Source of the DNA: Halobacteriovorax vibrionivorans
Lineage (GTDB): Bacteria > Bdellovibrionota > Bacteriovoracia > Bacteriovoracales > Bacteriovoracaceae
Reading direction: 5' to 3'
NCBI RefSeq assembly: GCF_003346865.1
Contig: NZ_QDKL01000003.1
Coordinates: 186,001-250,000, forward strand
Length of the DNA stretch: 64,000 nt
Each line of letters begins with the position of its first letter. Position 1 is the first letter of the stretch. The translations under genes were made by a program, and so were the position numbers. Positions 43,048-52,700 of this stretch are shown here, one piece after another. The notes below the pieces were generated by a model. That model did not search any database and was not told the origin of the DNA. It saw only the letters and a list, made by a program, of their open reading frames with translations.

Positions 43048-44338
43048 AGCTAAGCTTAAAGTCTGAAGCCTTACTACCTTCTGGCAGAACAATAAAGTAG
43101 CTTCCGTCAGGATTAATACGATACTCTGTTGAGAAATCTTCATTTTCAACTTTTATCGTTGTTGCATTCTTATTAATTCCTCTTACCATTGGGCCATCAA
43201 GACGATCTAGGAGAAGCTGCCAACCCAAACGATTATGGGCAACTGTTGGATCTCTTTTATCATAAGATGGTTGAAAGCCATCAGAGCGAGGACTAACCTC
43301 AATAACATAAGGGATGACTTGCTCTTCTTCATACATCCAATCAATATCTGATCCATCTACTGAATACAGCGTTTCCCAAGCAGTCCCTGGAGTATAATTT
43401 AAAACACGTCCAAGCTCCTTTCCAATTCCCTCTACAACCTCACGATTAAGAGTTCTTTGGCCACGGCAACCATATGGGTAAATAACAAGTTCTGAATAGG
43501 CGTGATAAGAAATATTAAATACTGGTTTTATCTGTGAGACAAAGTTCATAAGAACATTAGTTTCAGGCTCACTTGCGGCTTCACTTCCGCGATATGTTTG
43601 TGAGAATTTCCATCCACTTGAACCACGACAAGCATTCCAATTAGTTGGATAGTTTCGGTTGATATCTACACCGTAGCCACCTCTCGCATTCTTGCGCCAC
43701 ATATTCTCACCTTCCCATACTTTGATATTTCCATCAATATTCACAATAGGAAGAACATAAATCTCATTCGAATCTACCCAATGAGTAATCTTTTGATCTT
43801 TATTATACTTCGTTAAAAGCTCTTTAATAATGTCTGTCGTTACTTCTGCTGTCATAATCTCACGTGAGTGGTGCATACCATTAAATAAAACAGAAGGCTC
43901 ACTAACCTCATCTTCATCTACATTATCTGAGATCTTCATTGCATAAATCGAGCGTCCTTCTAGAGTCTCTCCAATCTTGATTTTCTTTGCAATTGCGGGG
44001 TATTTTTCAGCATACTCAGTCATAAGCGCTTCAACTTCTACAGAGTTTAAATAGCGCTCATCAATAGAGCTTGTAAGAAGATCATTTCGAGATTCGTTGA
44101 TTTTGAAATTATATTTTTTAAATTCAATGAATTCGTCTTTCGTTAGGGCCACATCAATTAGCTCATTTTTAATATCCACACCAAGAACATCAAAACCATT
44201 TTCTTGCAGGCTTTTAAGAGTTTTAGCGTAATTTGATTTAGCGTTGATGGTAAGTACTTTTGATGCTTTTGTAGAACTGCTATGGGCATAGCTAGTCACT
44301 TGAGACAGCATCCATGCTGCCAAGATTAACTTCTTCAT
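43037..44338 (-). CDS. Exported M14-family zinc carboxypeptidase
   Basis: Metallocarboxypeptidase features are complete: NGMHHSREIMTAEV (HxxE zinc ligands), LPIVNIDG, WRKNARGGYGVDINRNYPTNW (substrate-binding Arg and Asn-Arg), ISYHAYSELVIYPYG (third zinc His), and PYVIEVSPRSDGF with the catalytic Glu. Residues 1-18 are a signal peptide. A prodomain-like region (about 25-115) precedes the catalytic domain, as in carboxypeptidase A/B zymogens, so activation by cleavage is likely. After the catalytic domain a short beta-domain (about 385-433: IKVENEDFSTEYRINPDGSY) may be an adhesive or C-terminal beta-sandwich. GAGGAG precedes the ATG. A secreted exopeptidase fits a protein-digesting lifestyle. 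Confidence 0.92.
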   Translation of the reverse strand: MKKLILAAWMLSQVTSYAHSSSTKASKVLTINAKSNYAKTLKSLQENGFDVLGVDIKNELIDVALTKDEFIEFKKYNFKINESRNDLLTSSIDERYLNSVEVEALMTEYAEKYPAIAKKIKIGETLEGRSIYAMKISDNVDEDEVSEPSVLFNGMHHSREIMTAEVTTDIIKELLTKYNKDQKITHWVDSNEIYVLPIVNIDGNIKVWEGENMWRKNARGGYGVDINRNYPTNWNACRGSSGWKFSQTYRGSEAASEPETNVLMNFVSQIKPVFNISYHAYSELVIYPYGCRGQRTLNREVVEGIGKELGRVLNYTPGTAWETLYSVDGSDIDWMYEEEQVIPYVIEVSPRSDGFQPSYDKRDPTVAHNRLGWQLLLDRLDGPMVRGINKNATTIKVENEDFSTEYRINPDGSYFIVLPEGSKASDFKLSFKK

Positions 44339-44403
44339 TATAACTCCTCATGTGTTAATTATATAATTATCCGCCATGAGGAGATTTTGCACAAATAGTG
44401 TTA

Positions 44404-45294
44404 TTAAATGTTAGAACGGCTTTGAAGAGCGTGTATTCTCTTTTCTAATGTAGGGTGAGAACTAAAAATCTCGGCCATTGTTGTGCCACTAGAGATTTTA
44501 AAAGCACTCATATTAGGGTTGCTATTATCAACCATTTTAGTACTTTGTTGCAGCTTTCTAAGAGCAGCAATCATTTTCTCACGTCCAGCAAGGCGCGCAC
44601 TTCCTGCATCGGCCCTATATTCGCGAAAGCGTGAAAACCACATTGTTATTGGTATTGCCAGTAGTCCAAAGACAATATCTAAAACAACAACGAGCATTGT
44701 TTGAGCAAAGTAGCCAAGACCAGGTCCTTCATCGTCTTCAGAACGCATAGCATTTGAGATTGCCATGGCAGCTAAACGAGATAAAATCATAACAAAGGCG
44801 TTTACCACACCTTGTACAAGTGCCATTGTTACCATGTCACCATTGGCAATATGGGCAACTTCATGTCCAATTACACCCTCTGCTTCATCACGACTCATGG
44901 TATGAATAAGTCCAGCAGAGACTGCTACCATGGAATTATTTCGACTTGGCCCTGTAGCAAATGCATTAACTTCATTTGAGTTGTAAATATAGACTTCTGG
45001 CTTCTTAATTCCACTTAATTTAGCGTAATTTGATACAGATTGAGCAACCCATCCGTAATTAGGATCGTTTTCACTAATTTCAGTCATTGGATACATTCTT
45101 TTTGCCATAAACTTTGACATGGCCAAAGAAATAAATGATCCAGCAAATCCCCATACAGAACAGAAGATGATAAGCATTTCAAAGCTATATCCACCTTGAT
45201 TCATATGCATTGGAATCCCTAATAGACTAAGGATAATTCCAACTGTTGCGACAACTAAGATATTAGTGAGAATAAAGAGTCCGACTCTTAACAT
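44404..45294 (-). CDS. htpX: HtpX-family membrane zinc protease (M48)
   Basis: HtpX degrades damaged or misassembled inner-membrane proteins together with FtsH. The protein has two N-terminal membrane helices (about 5-27 and 38-60), the zinc motif HEVAH at 144-148 in EGVIGHEVAHIANGD, two more hydrophobic segments (about 157-178 and 195-218), and the third ligand Glu in FREYRADAGSARLAG. The length (296) and the NEVNAFATGP motif match E. coli HtpX. GGAG lies upstream of the ATG. It stands alone between the carboxypeptidase and the divergent K+ channel. Confidence 0.94.
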   Translation of the reverse strand: MLRVGLFILTNILVVATVGIILSLLGIPMHMNQGGYSFEMLIIFCSVWGFAGSFISLAMSKFMAKRMYPMTEISENDPNYGWVAQSVSNYAKLSGIKKPEVYIYNSNEVNAFATGPSRNNSMVAVSAGLIHTMSRDEAEGVIGHEVAHIANGDMVTMALVQGVVNAFVMILSRLAAMAISNAMRSEDDEGPGLGYFAQTMLVVVLDIVFGLLAIPITMWFSRFREYRADAGSARLAGREKMIAALRKLQQSTKMVDNSNPNMSAFKISSGTTMAEIFSSHPTLEKRIHALQSRSNI

Positions 45295-45499
45295 TGTATT
45301 TTACTCCATTAAAAAATAATAATATCGACATAATTATGCCTGAAAGCTCTATGCGGTCAATAACAACCGTATTGCTTGACAAAAAATTTACAAAAATTCT
45401 CCTGGCCCAATAAAAAATACTAAAGAATTAAGGGATTTAGCCGAAGTTAATTAATGAAGTTATAAAACTTCTCAATATTGAGTCAATAAGTCGGGTTAA

Positions 45500-46840
45500 A
45501 TGTTTAATAACAAGGTCCTCACAAAGAATGAGATTATCTGGAACGCAATCATATTTGTTGCTGTAATCTTTACTGCTATTGAGGCACCTTTTTCGTTCAT
45601 TTTTCAAACCAAGATTCAAAAGTGGCAATTAGTAAGTGATCTTATTATTTCAGGACTTTTTGTAGGTGATCTGATTTTTCGTTTTCAAAAGAAACGTGAA
45701 CAAAATATGAAGTTCACATCTAAAGGCCATCGCTTAAAGTGGATGACACTTATGAGCGTCGATTTAATTGCCTCGATTCCTTATGATATCTTAAGTTACG
45801 CACTAGGCTTTCACGCTTTTACTTACTTTAGATTATTTCGCTTAGTACGAGTTGTAAGATTATTTGAAATAGTCTCACATCTTGCCTTTGTGCCTAAGGC
45901 CATTAAATTTACGGCCATTTTAACTGTCTTCTCTGTTGCAGTTCACTGGATTAGCTTATGCTGGATTATGATTGCTCCAATAGATCAGGCGCAAGTCATT
46001 GACCGAACTTCACATTATATTACGGCCATGTATTGGACGGTAACTACTCTTACAACAATTGGTTATGGAGATATTACTCCTACGACAAATCAAGGTCGCC
46101 TCTTTACGATGGTGATCATGATCTTAGGAGTTGGTGTTTATGGTTTTGTCATTGGTACTGTAACAAAAATGGTTCAAGATGGTGAGCGCTACAAGCAACA
46201 AAACCGTGAGAAGATGCATGATCTAGCAAGTTTTATGAAGCATTATAATGTTCCAGAGAGACTTCAACAAAATGTTTTCAGTTACTACAATCACCTTGTA
46301 ACAAAGAGACTTACAGAAAACGATAATAAAATTATTAATGAATTACCTCAGGCCCTTCAAAGTGAGCTTTCAGTTTACATGAATATGAAGTTAATTCGAA
46401 ATCTGCCATTCTTTAAGAATTTAACTTCAAGCTGCCTTAAAGAGGTTGCTGGTGCCCTTGAGCAAAAATACTACGGACCTGGGCAAACTATTATCAATAT
46501 CGGTGAGACAGGAAGTGAGATGTATATCATTGGCCATGGTAGTGTTGAAGTAATTCTAAGCGATGGAAACGTTGTAGCAACTCTTCACGAAGGTCAAATC
46601 TTTGGTGAAAGTGCTCTCCTACACGACACTAAGAGAAATGCTAATGTTCGCGCTCTTGGATATTGTGAATTATACCGACTCGACAAAGAACAATTTGATG
46701 AAATCACAACACGTCATGATGAATTAATTGATCGAATCTCATCTCTAACCTCTCGTCGCTCAGGTGATCGCTCAGAGCGTCATTCTTCAAGCGTGAAACG
46801 CATTCAGCAAAAGCTTAAAGAACAAGAAGAAGCTGCGTAA
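45500..46840 (+). CDS. Voltage-gated-like K+ channel with cyclic-nucleotide-binding domain
   Basis: Six membrane segments precede the pore motif TTIGYGD (residues 185-191), which is selective for K+. S4 carries regularly spaced Arg (FRLFRLVRVVRLFEI), a voltage-sensor pattern. A C-linker follows, then a cyclic-nucleotide-binding fold (about 325-430) with YYGPGQTIINIGETGSEMYII and the phosphate-binding cassette GQIFGESALLHDTKRNANV. The Arg that usually binds the cyclic phosphate (ESALL...xRxA) is represented by the R-N-A-N segment, so ligand binding is plausible. The tail is charged and helical. The architecture matches bacterial CNG/KAT-like channels such as MloK1 relatives, with a fuller voltage sensor. 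Signal and physiological role are unknown. Confidence 0.9.
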   Translation: MFNNKVLTKNEIIWNAIIFVAVIFTAIEAPFSFIFQTKIQKWQLVSDLIISGLFVGDLIFRFQKKREQNMKFTSKGHRLKWMTLMSVDLIASIPYDILSYALGFHAFTYFRLFRLVRVVRLFEIVSHLAFVPKAIKFTAILTVFSVAVHWISLCWIMIAPIDQAQVIDRTSHYITAMYWTVTTLTTIGYGDITPTTNQGRLFTMVIMILGVGVYGFVIGTVTKMVQDGERYKQQNREKMHDLASFMKHYNVPERLQQNVFSYYNHLVTKRLTENDNKIINELPQALQSELSVYMNMKLIRNLPFFKNLTSSCLKEVAGALEQKYYGPGQTIINIGETGSEMYIIGHGSVEVILSDGNVVATLHEGQIFGESALLHDTKRNANVRALGYCELYRLDKEQFDEITTRHDELIDRISSLTSRRSGDRSERHSSSVKRIQQKLKEQEEAA

Positions 46841-46929
46841 TAAAGATAATCTATTGCCTCATTAGAATGAATTACCTTCCTTTAAACATGTTCATTTGTT
46901 AGAATATTCTCACTTTTGGAGGATATACT

Positions 46930-48315
46930 ATGTTAGATAATCAAATCGCAAAAGAAGTTATTGACTATGCAATGTTGCGTGGTGCTGACTTCGCAGAGAT
47001 CTTTATTGATCGCCAAACTTTTGAATCAATCTCAATTAAGAGCTCAAAAGTCGACAATATTGAAAATGGAATTAATTTTGGTATCGGAATTCGTCTCTTC
47101 TATGGAACGAAAGTACTTTATGGATATACTAATTCGAAAAAGAAAGAAGATCTTTTAGATATTGTTTCTTCTCTTAGTGCAAAAGACTTAAGAGATCCAA
47201 TTACGACTGCGACAAATTTTAATTTTGAAAAAATTAATCAAGCACACTTCGTGCAAACAGGTCTAAAAAATAATATCTCACTTGATCAGAAAATACCTCT
47301 ACTTATGGCCATTGATGAAATGACTCGTAAGCAGACTGATAAAATCACGCAAGTTCCAATTGGAACAACTCAAAGAATGCAAGAAATTGAAATTTTCAAT
47401 TCTGAAGGTTTACACATTACAGATGAGAGAAATTATATTCGCCTAAGAGCATCTTGTATTGCAAGTGATGGAACGATTCAAGATAGCGCAGGATACTCTC
47501 CAGGGGCAATGCTTGGTTGGGAATTCATTCTTGGACAAGACCCAAAGTATATTTCTGAAAAAATGGCAAAGGAAGTTCTAACAAAGCTTAAGGCCAAGCC
47601 ATGTCCAGCTGGAAAAATGCCAGTTGTAATTGATAACGGATTTGGTGGAGTAATCTTTCACGAAGCTTGTGGTCACCTATTAGAAACAACGTCTGTTGCC
47701 AAGAAAGCATCAGTATTCTGGGATAAGAAAGGCGAACAAATTGCTTCTAGTGTCGTTAGTGCTGTTGATGATGGAACAAACCAGAACTATTGGGGATCGA
47801 TTAATATCGACGACGAAGGTATGGCCACTCAGAAAACACAACTAATTAAAGATGGAATCCTTACAAACTTTATGGCCGATAGAATGGGCGCTCAAAAAAC
47901 AGGTCACCCAAGAACTGGTAGTGCAAGACGTGAGTCTTATAAATATGCTCCTACTTCACGTATGAGAAATACTTATATTGAAGCAGGAAATGATAAGTTT
48001 GAAGATATGATCTCTTCAATTGATCACGGAATTTACTGCGCTCAAATGGGCGGTGGATCAGTTAGTCCAGGAACAGGAGAGTTTAACTTTTCGGTAATTG
48101 AAGGATATGAAATCAAGAATGGAAAGATTGGAGATGCTGTAAAAGGCGCAACTCTAATTGGAACAGGACCTGATACCCTAACAAAGGTTTCCATGGTTGC
48201 TGATAACCTCGATTTTGCCGCTGGTGTATGTGGTTCAATTTCAGGTGGTGTTAATACGACCGTAGGTCAGCCAGCACTTAAAGTTGACGAGATCCTAGTT
48301 GGTGGAGGTAAGTAA
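46930..48315 (+). CDS. tldD: Metalloprotease TldD
   Basis: TldD is the catalytic subunit of the TldD/TldE heterodimer, which degrades unfolded peptides and trims some bacteriocins such as microcin B17. The zinc motif HExxxH is present as HEACGH (residues 244-249), within GFGGVIFHEACGHLLE, and the further GSARRESY and MGGGSVSPGTGEFNFSV motifs are typical. The length (461) is normal. GGAGG lies ten bases before the ATG. The stop touches the start of tldE (TAAATG), so both subunits are made from one message. Confidence 0.95.
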   Translation: MLDNQIAKEVIDYAMLRGADFAEIFIDRQTFESISIKSSKVDNIENGINFGIGIRLFYGTKVLYGYTNSKKKEDLLDIVSSLSAKDLRDPITTATNFNFEKINQAHFVQTGLKNNISLDQKIPLLMAIDEMTRKQTDKITQVPIGTTQRMQEIEIFNSEGLHITDERNYIRLRASCIASDGTIQDSAGYSPGAMLGWEFILGQDPKYISEKMAKEVLTKLKAKPCPAGKMPVVIDNGFGGVIFHEACGHLLETTSVAKKASVFWDKKGEQIASSVVSAVDDGTNQNYWGSINIDDEGMATQKTQLIKDGILTNFMADRMGAQKTGHPRTGSARRESYKYAPTSRMRNTYIEAGNDKFEDMISSIDHGIYCAQMGGGSVSPGTGEFNFSVIEGYEIKNGKIGDAVKGATLIGTGPDTLTKVSMVADNLDFAAGVCGSISGGVNTTVGQPALKVDEILVGGGK

Positions 48316-49671
48316 ATGAGCACGAAGACAAAACAACAAACACAAAAAGAAATAATTAATAAAACCCTTAATATGGCAAAAGACATGGGATTAAATGACG
48401 TTGACGTTATTATCTCAGGCTCTGAGTCTTTCTCACTAAAAGCAGACAGTGGTGAATTAAGTGAGTACAAGAAGGCCAATACAGGTGCCCTTGGTGTACG
48501 TGTTATTAAGGATCAAAAGGTAGGTCTAAGCTTCACTGAAGATCTAGGTGATGATGCAATTAAGACTATTCTTGAAAATGCAGCACAAAATTCGAAATTT
48601 TCAAAAGTTGATGAATACCAATTAATAGAAGAAGGTACACAAGTTGATGATATTAACCCTGTGGCAAATATTGAGTACTCACCTGATGCTAATGAGATGA
48701 TTGAAAAAGCACTTTTTTTAGAAGAAGAAGTTAGAAAGCGTGATAGCAATTGTGAGTCTGCACCTTATAATGGAATGGCCGAAGGTATTTCAAATTTTGC
48801 CATTGGAAACTCAAAAGGTGTTCTTTGTACACATCAGTCAAAATCATATACTGCATACACATCTGCTCTTGTAAAAAAGGGTGATAAGAATGCTATGCAC
48901 TACCTATTTGACTCAAAAAGAGACTTTAGAGAACTAGATTACGATAAAGTAATTAACGGATCTCTTGAAGTGGCCAATAACTTCATCGATGCATCTCAAA
49001 TCAAAACTGGTGATTATGATGTTACATTTGAAGTTGATCTCTTTGATAATATCATTTCAAGTTTCATGCTACTTTTTAGTGCGAAGGCAGCAATTGATAA
49101 ATCAAATCCATGGCGTGAGAAACTAGGAGAAATGGTAGCTGATTCAAGACTAACTTTTAAAGATGATCCTTTCTTTAAGGCAGGCCACAGTGTTTGTCCA
49201 TTTGATGGTGAAGGAAAGAAGAAACAAACCAATACCCTACTAGAAAATGGAAAACTTGTGCAATTTCTTCACAATAGCGCTACAGCAAGAGAGCTTGGAC
49301 TAGAAAATAACTTCTGTGCAACTCGTGGAGCAAAGAGTCCTCTTAGTGCCACGACATCAAATTTTCTAATTGAAGCAGGAACAAATACACAAGATGAGTT
49401 CAACTCACGTCGATATGTGGAAATTCTAACGGCACAAGGGCTTCACAGTGGTATCAAACCAATCTCTGGTGAGTTTTCACTGGGAGTAAGTGGACGTATT
49501 TGGAATAACGGTGAAATAGAAACTTACTTTAAGGATGTAACTGTAAGTGGAAACTTCTTTAAGATGCTAAGTGAAATTGATCTTATAAGTGATAAAGTTG
49601 AAGCATCAAGTGATCACTCACTTTTCACTCCTAAAATTCTATTTAGTAATTTAATGATTGCAGGATCATAA
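48316..49671 (+). CDS. tldE: TldE/PmbA, partner of TldD
   Basis: This is a homologue of TldD that lacks the HExxxH zinc motif, as TldE/PmbA does in characterised heterodimers, where it completes the proteolytic chamber. Recognisable parts include GSESFSLKADSGELSEYKKA near the N-terminus and the C-terminal LHSGIKPISGEFSLGVSGRIW, the counterpart of GGGSVSPGTGEFNFSV in TldD. The length is 451. It begins directly after the tldD stop with no gap and ends in a strong stem-loop. Confidence 0.93.
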   Translation: MSTKTKQQTQKEIINKTLNMAKDMGLNDVDVIISGSESFSLKADSGELSEYKKANTGALGVRVIKDQKVGLSFTEDLGDDAIKTILENAAQNSKFSKVDEYQLIEEGTQVDDINPVANIEYSPDANEMIEKALFLEEEVRKRDSNCESAPYNGMAEGISNFAIGNSKGVLCTHQSKSYTAYTSALVKKGDKNAMHYLFDSKRDFRELDYDKVINGSLEVANNFIDASQIKTGDYDVTFEVDLFDNIISSFMLLFSAKAAIDKSNPWREKLGEMVADSRLTFKDDPFFKAGHSVCPFDGEGKKKQTNTLLENGKLVQFLHNSATARELGLENNFCATRGAKSPLSATTSNFLIEAGTNTQDEFNSRRYVEILTAQGLHSGIKPISGEFSLGVSGRIWNNGEIETYFKDVTVSGNFFKMLSEIDLISDKVEASSDHSLFTPKILFSNLMIAGS

Positions 49672-49674
49672 CTA

Positions 49675-49726
49675 GGTGCCATGCACCTTTTGTTGCGCAA
49701 ATGCGAAACAAAAGGTGCATGGCACC
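49675..49726 (+). terminator. Long near-perfect hairpin between convergent genes
   Basis: GGTGCCATGCACCTTTTGTT (49675-49694) pairs with its exact complement (49707-49726), a 20-bp stem; after a G-A mismatch a further 3 bp (CGC/GCG) close a 4-base loop. CTGTTTTTATT follows on the plus strand, so it can end the tldD-tldE message. The arms are unusually long and themselves contain the short palindrome GGTGCC-A-TGCACC, typical of a dispersed repeat element. Confidence 0.8.
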
Positions 49727-49732
49727 CTGTTT

Positions 49733-52700
49733 TTATTCTAATACCTTTGGAAAAACATATAATTGATAGCGTTGCGAGATGATTTGGAATAAAGAGACAC
49801 CATCTCTTTCCCACTCTTTATCTTGCTTAGAAAGCTGTGCCCTGCGACTATCTTTTTCTTTTAGATTTCTAAGATGATCTTTTAATTGTCCTGCCGTCAT
49901 TTTAGAGTTACCAATCGTAACAACAGCGTCATCATCCATTTCAAAAAGGCCTTCAGTATCTTCTAAGTTACTAAAGTCTATTAAGCTATCCTCGTTTAGT
50001 GCATTTGAACCCACTTTAGTATTAGAAGAAGTGCCAACACCACCCTTACGAGACTTACCATTCTTTAAAGCATCCGGATTTATTGCTTCTTGAGAATATC
50101 CTTCTTGTTCGCCATTTGACGATGTATCTTCACTTTGCATTCCTAAGCGTGATCCTCTAGAGCGCTGACTGCTGCCGCTACCAAATGTTCCATCTCTAAA
50201 TGAATCAGAAAGAGAAGATAAAATACCATCATGCTCGGAACGTCTTTCATCTGCTAATTTTTGTAAATTATCAAATTCAGAAGATTTCCCTCGCTTCTTT
50301 AGGGCATCTCTCATTAAACCTAGATCCTTACGACGACGATCGTTATTAGAGATCTGTCTTGAAACTCCTCTACTTAGATCTGAAATGGCCTTATTGCTTG
50401 AGCCCTTACCTGCTTCGAGACGGCCACGAATAGAAGAGTTGGCCCCCTTCTTATTAGTCATAGCATCTTTGAAATTATTTGTGGCGGTACTAAAACCTGA
50501 AAGCCAATTGGTAAACTCACCAAATCCATTATTAAGCTGTATCTGGTCCCATGGCTGCTGAGTTTGCTTTCTATCAAGTTTTGTATTATCAGTAAGACCT
50601 TCTTTAACAGTATACCAATAATTATGCATTTTAAGTGCGTATGCAGCTGTGGACGAGAGATTAGCAAGGGTTTGTCCCATGTAATTATTCATCTTAGCTA
50701 TAAGAAGCTCAAAATACGGAATGAGTCCTGGTGTGATATAATAATCAAGCTTTGTTACCTTAGGAGCATAGAAGTGATAACGATAAGCATATTGAGCAAA
50801 TTCCTGTGCCATACGCTTACGATCCGTATTTTCACTCTCAAAGCCATTATCTTCAGATATTAAAGTTGATAAGAAATATCCCTTTGCATGATCTCGATAA
50901 TAATTTGTGACCTTATCATCAAGCGGAAAATAATTTAATGTCTTTTCTTTTTGAGCATTAAAACGTATCGGACTTGTGGAGCGATAACTCGTATTATAAT
51001 TTGAACTCATATCAGGCAAGAAAGGATCAATTATCCTAAGTGCTACTCCACCTTCTCGTTTGACGTATGTATTTCTGGAGCAAACACCTACGGCCATCTC
51101 TTGATTACAGACATCATTTTTTCGCGACAAGAATTTCATACATTTAATTTTATATTTTTTACCAACTGTTACACGTGCAATTTTCCACTTACTTTTACGA
51201 CGTGGGCCACAAATATTTTCAGGACCTCTTTCAGGATCAAGATCCATATCAGCATCACTTAAAATTCCCATCACTCCTGTCATTGATACATTTACGATAC
51301 GGTTAAATAATGAATTCTTATGAAGGCCTAAAAACTTCATCAATTCCATGATCCAACAAACAGGATAAAGACATTTTCGAGATAAAGTATATTTTTGACC
51401 ATTATATTTAATGTAATTCCAATTATATTCTTTTAACCATTGCACAGTATATTCAAAGAGAGCTGTACCATGTGATAGATTTTGTAGACTTGCATCTTCA
51501 ATGGCCTTAATTTTCATAAGGGCCATATCTCTTAAGAATAAAGTGAAATCCTCACCGTGTCCCTTTGCTGTCTCTTTCCTTATCGCTTCAAAAGAAACTT
51601 TTCCTTGTGAGACAAATTCATCATAGCGAGAAGTCTTATCACACTCACCACTTCCAATACATGCCGTTACTTTATCAAGAGTTTGTACAAAATAATCATT
51701 TTCTCTTTTGGCAACATTATAGCCTTCATTTTTAACAATTTTTGTCCCAACAGAGTTTTCAACAATACTCTCGCTACCACCGGCCTCTTCCACGGACTCG
51801 ACTTCTTTTTTGTGAACTGTATCAAGATAATCTTTAGAACCTACTTGGTTACAATTTTCTTCATTTTCATCACACACCGTTTTTTCACTATTAATGACAT
51901 ATGAATCATACATCCCAAGCCCATTACAATTAGCAATGTAATTGGCCTCAACATCAGGTTGTAACCAATCCGTAGGACTCATTGGACCGACTGTATCAAC
52001 ACAGCGACACATCATCTCAAGAGATCTTTTCTTTAGCGTGGAATAAAGTTTATAAAGCGAATGCTTATATTTTACGGCCTCAAACCTAACAACATCTCTA
52101 ATATTATAACGTCCATTTCTATCCTTAGGGTTATTACCATCAAAACCAGCAAGATATTTAGGATCTTTTCTCATATAATAATTAATAATGTTATTTTGAG
52201 CATCAGCAGTAATCTTTCCATTATAGAATAAATGAAGAAAGATCTTTTCTTCTTTATCAGGAAGATTATTTAGATAGTTTTGAATTTCTTTTAAAGCTGC
52301 CTCACCCACGCTTTGATCAAATTCATCCCAAAGAGGTTTTCCTTTACCAACCATCGATGGATCAAAGAGATCAAGATTATATCCTCGCATTGAGTTTACT
52401 TGTACATTCCAATTATATTCGATGTTACTGGTACCAGTTAAGTTTCCTCTAGCTGCTTCAGCAGTATTATATTGGGATTTAATATGAAAGAAATCTCCTT
52501 CATCTTTACCACCAGTTGTATAATCCATAGCAAACATCATCATCATCATTTCAAAATAACTATCTGACTGCTTTGATAGAAAATCACCGAAGAGATTTAC
52601 ACGACATGACTTCATATCTGAGATTGATATATCTTTAAATAAGGGAGAGCTGTCATCCATGCCTGAATATAATTTATAATCAGGATCTGTTGAATCACCA

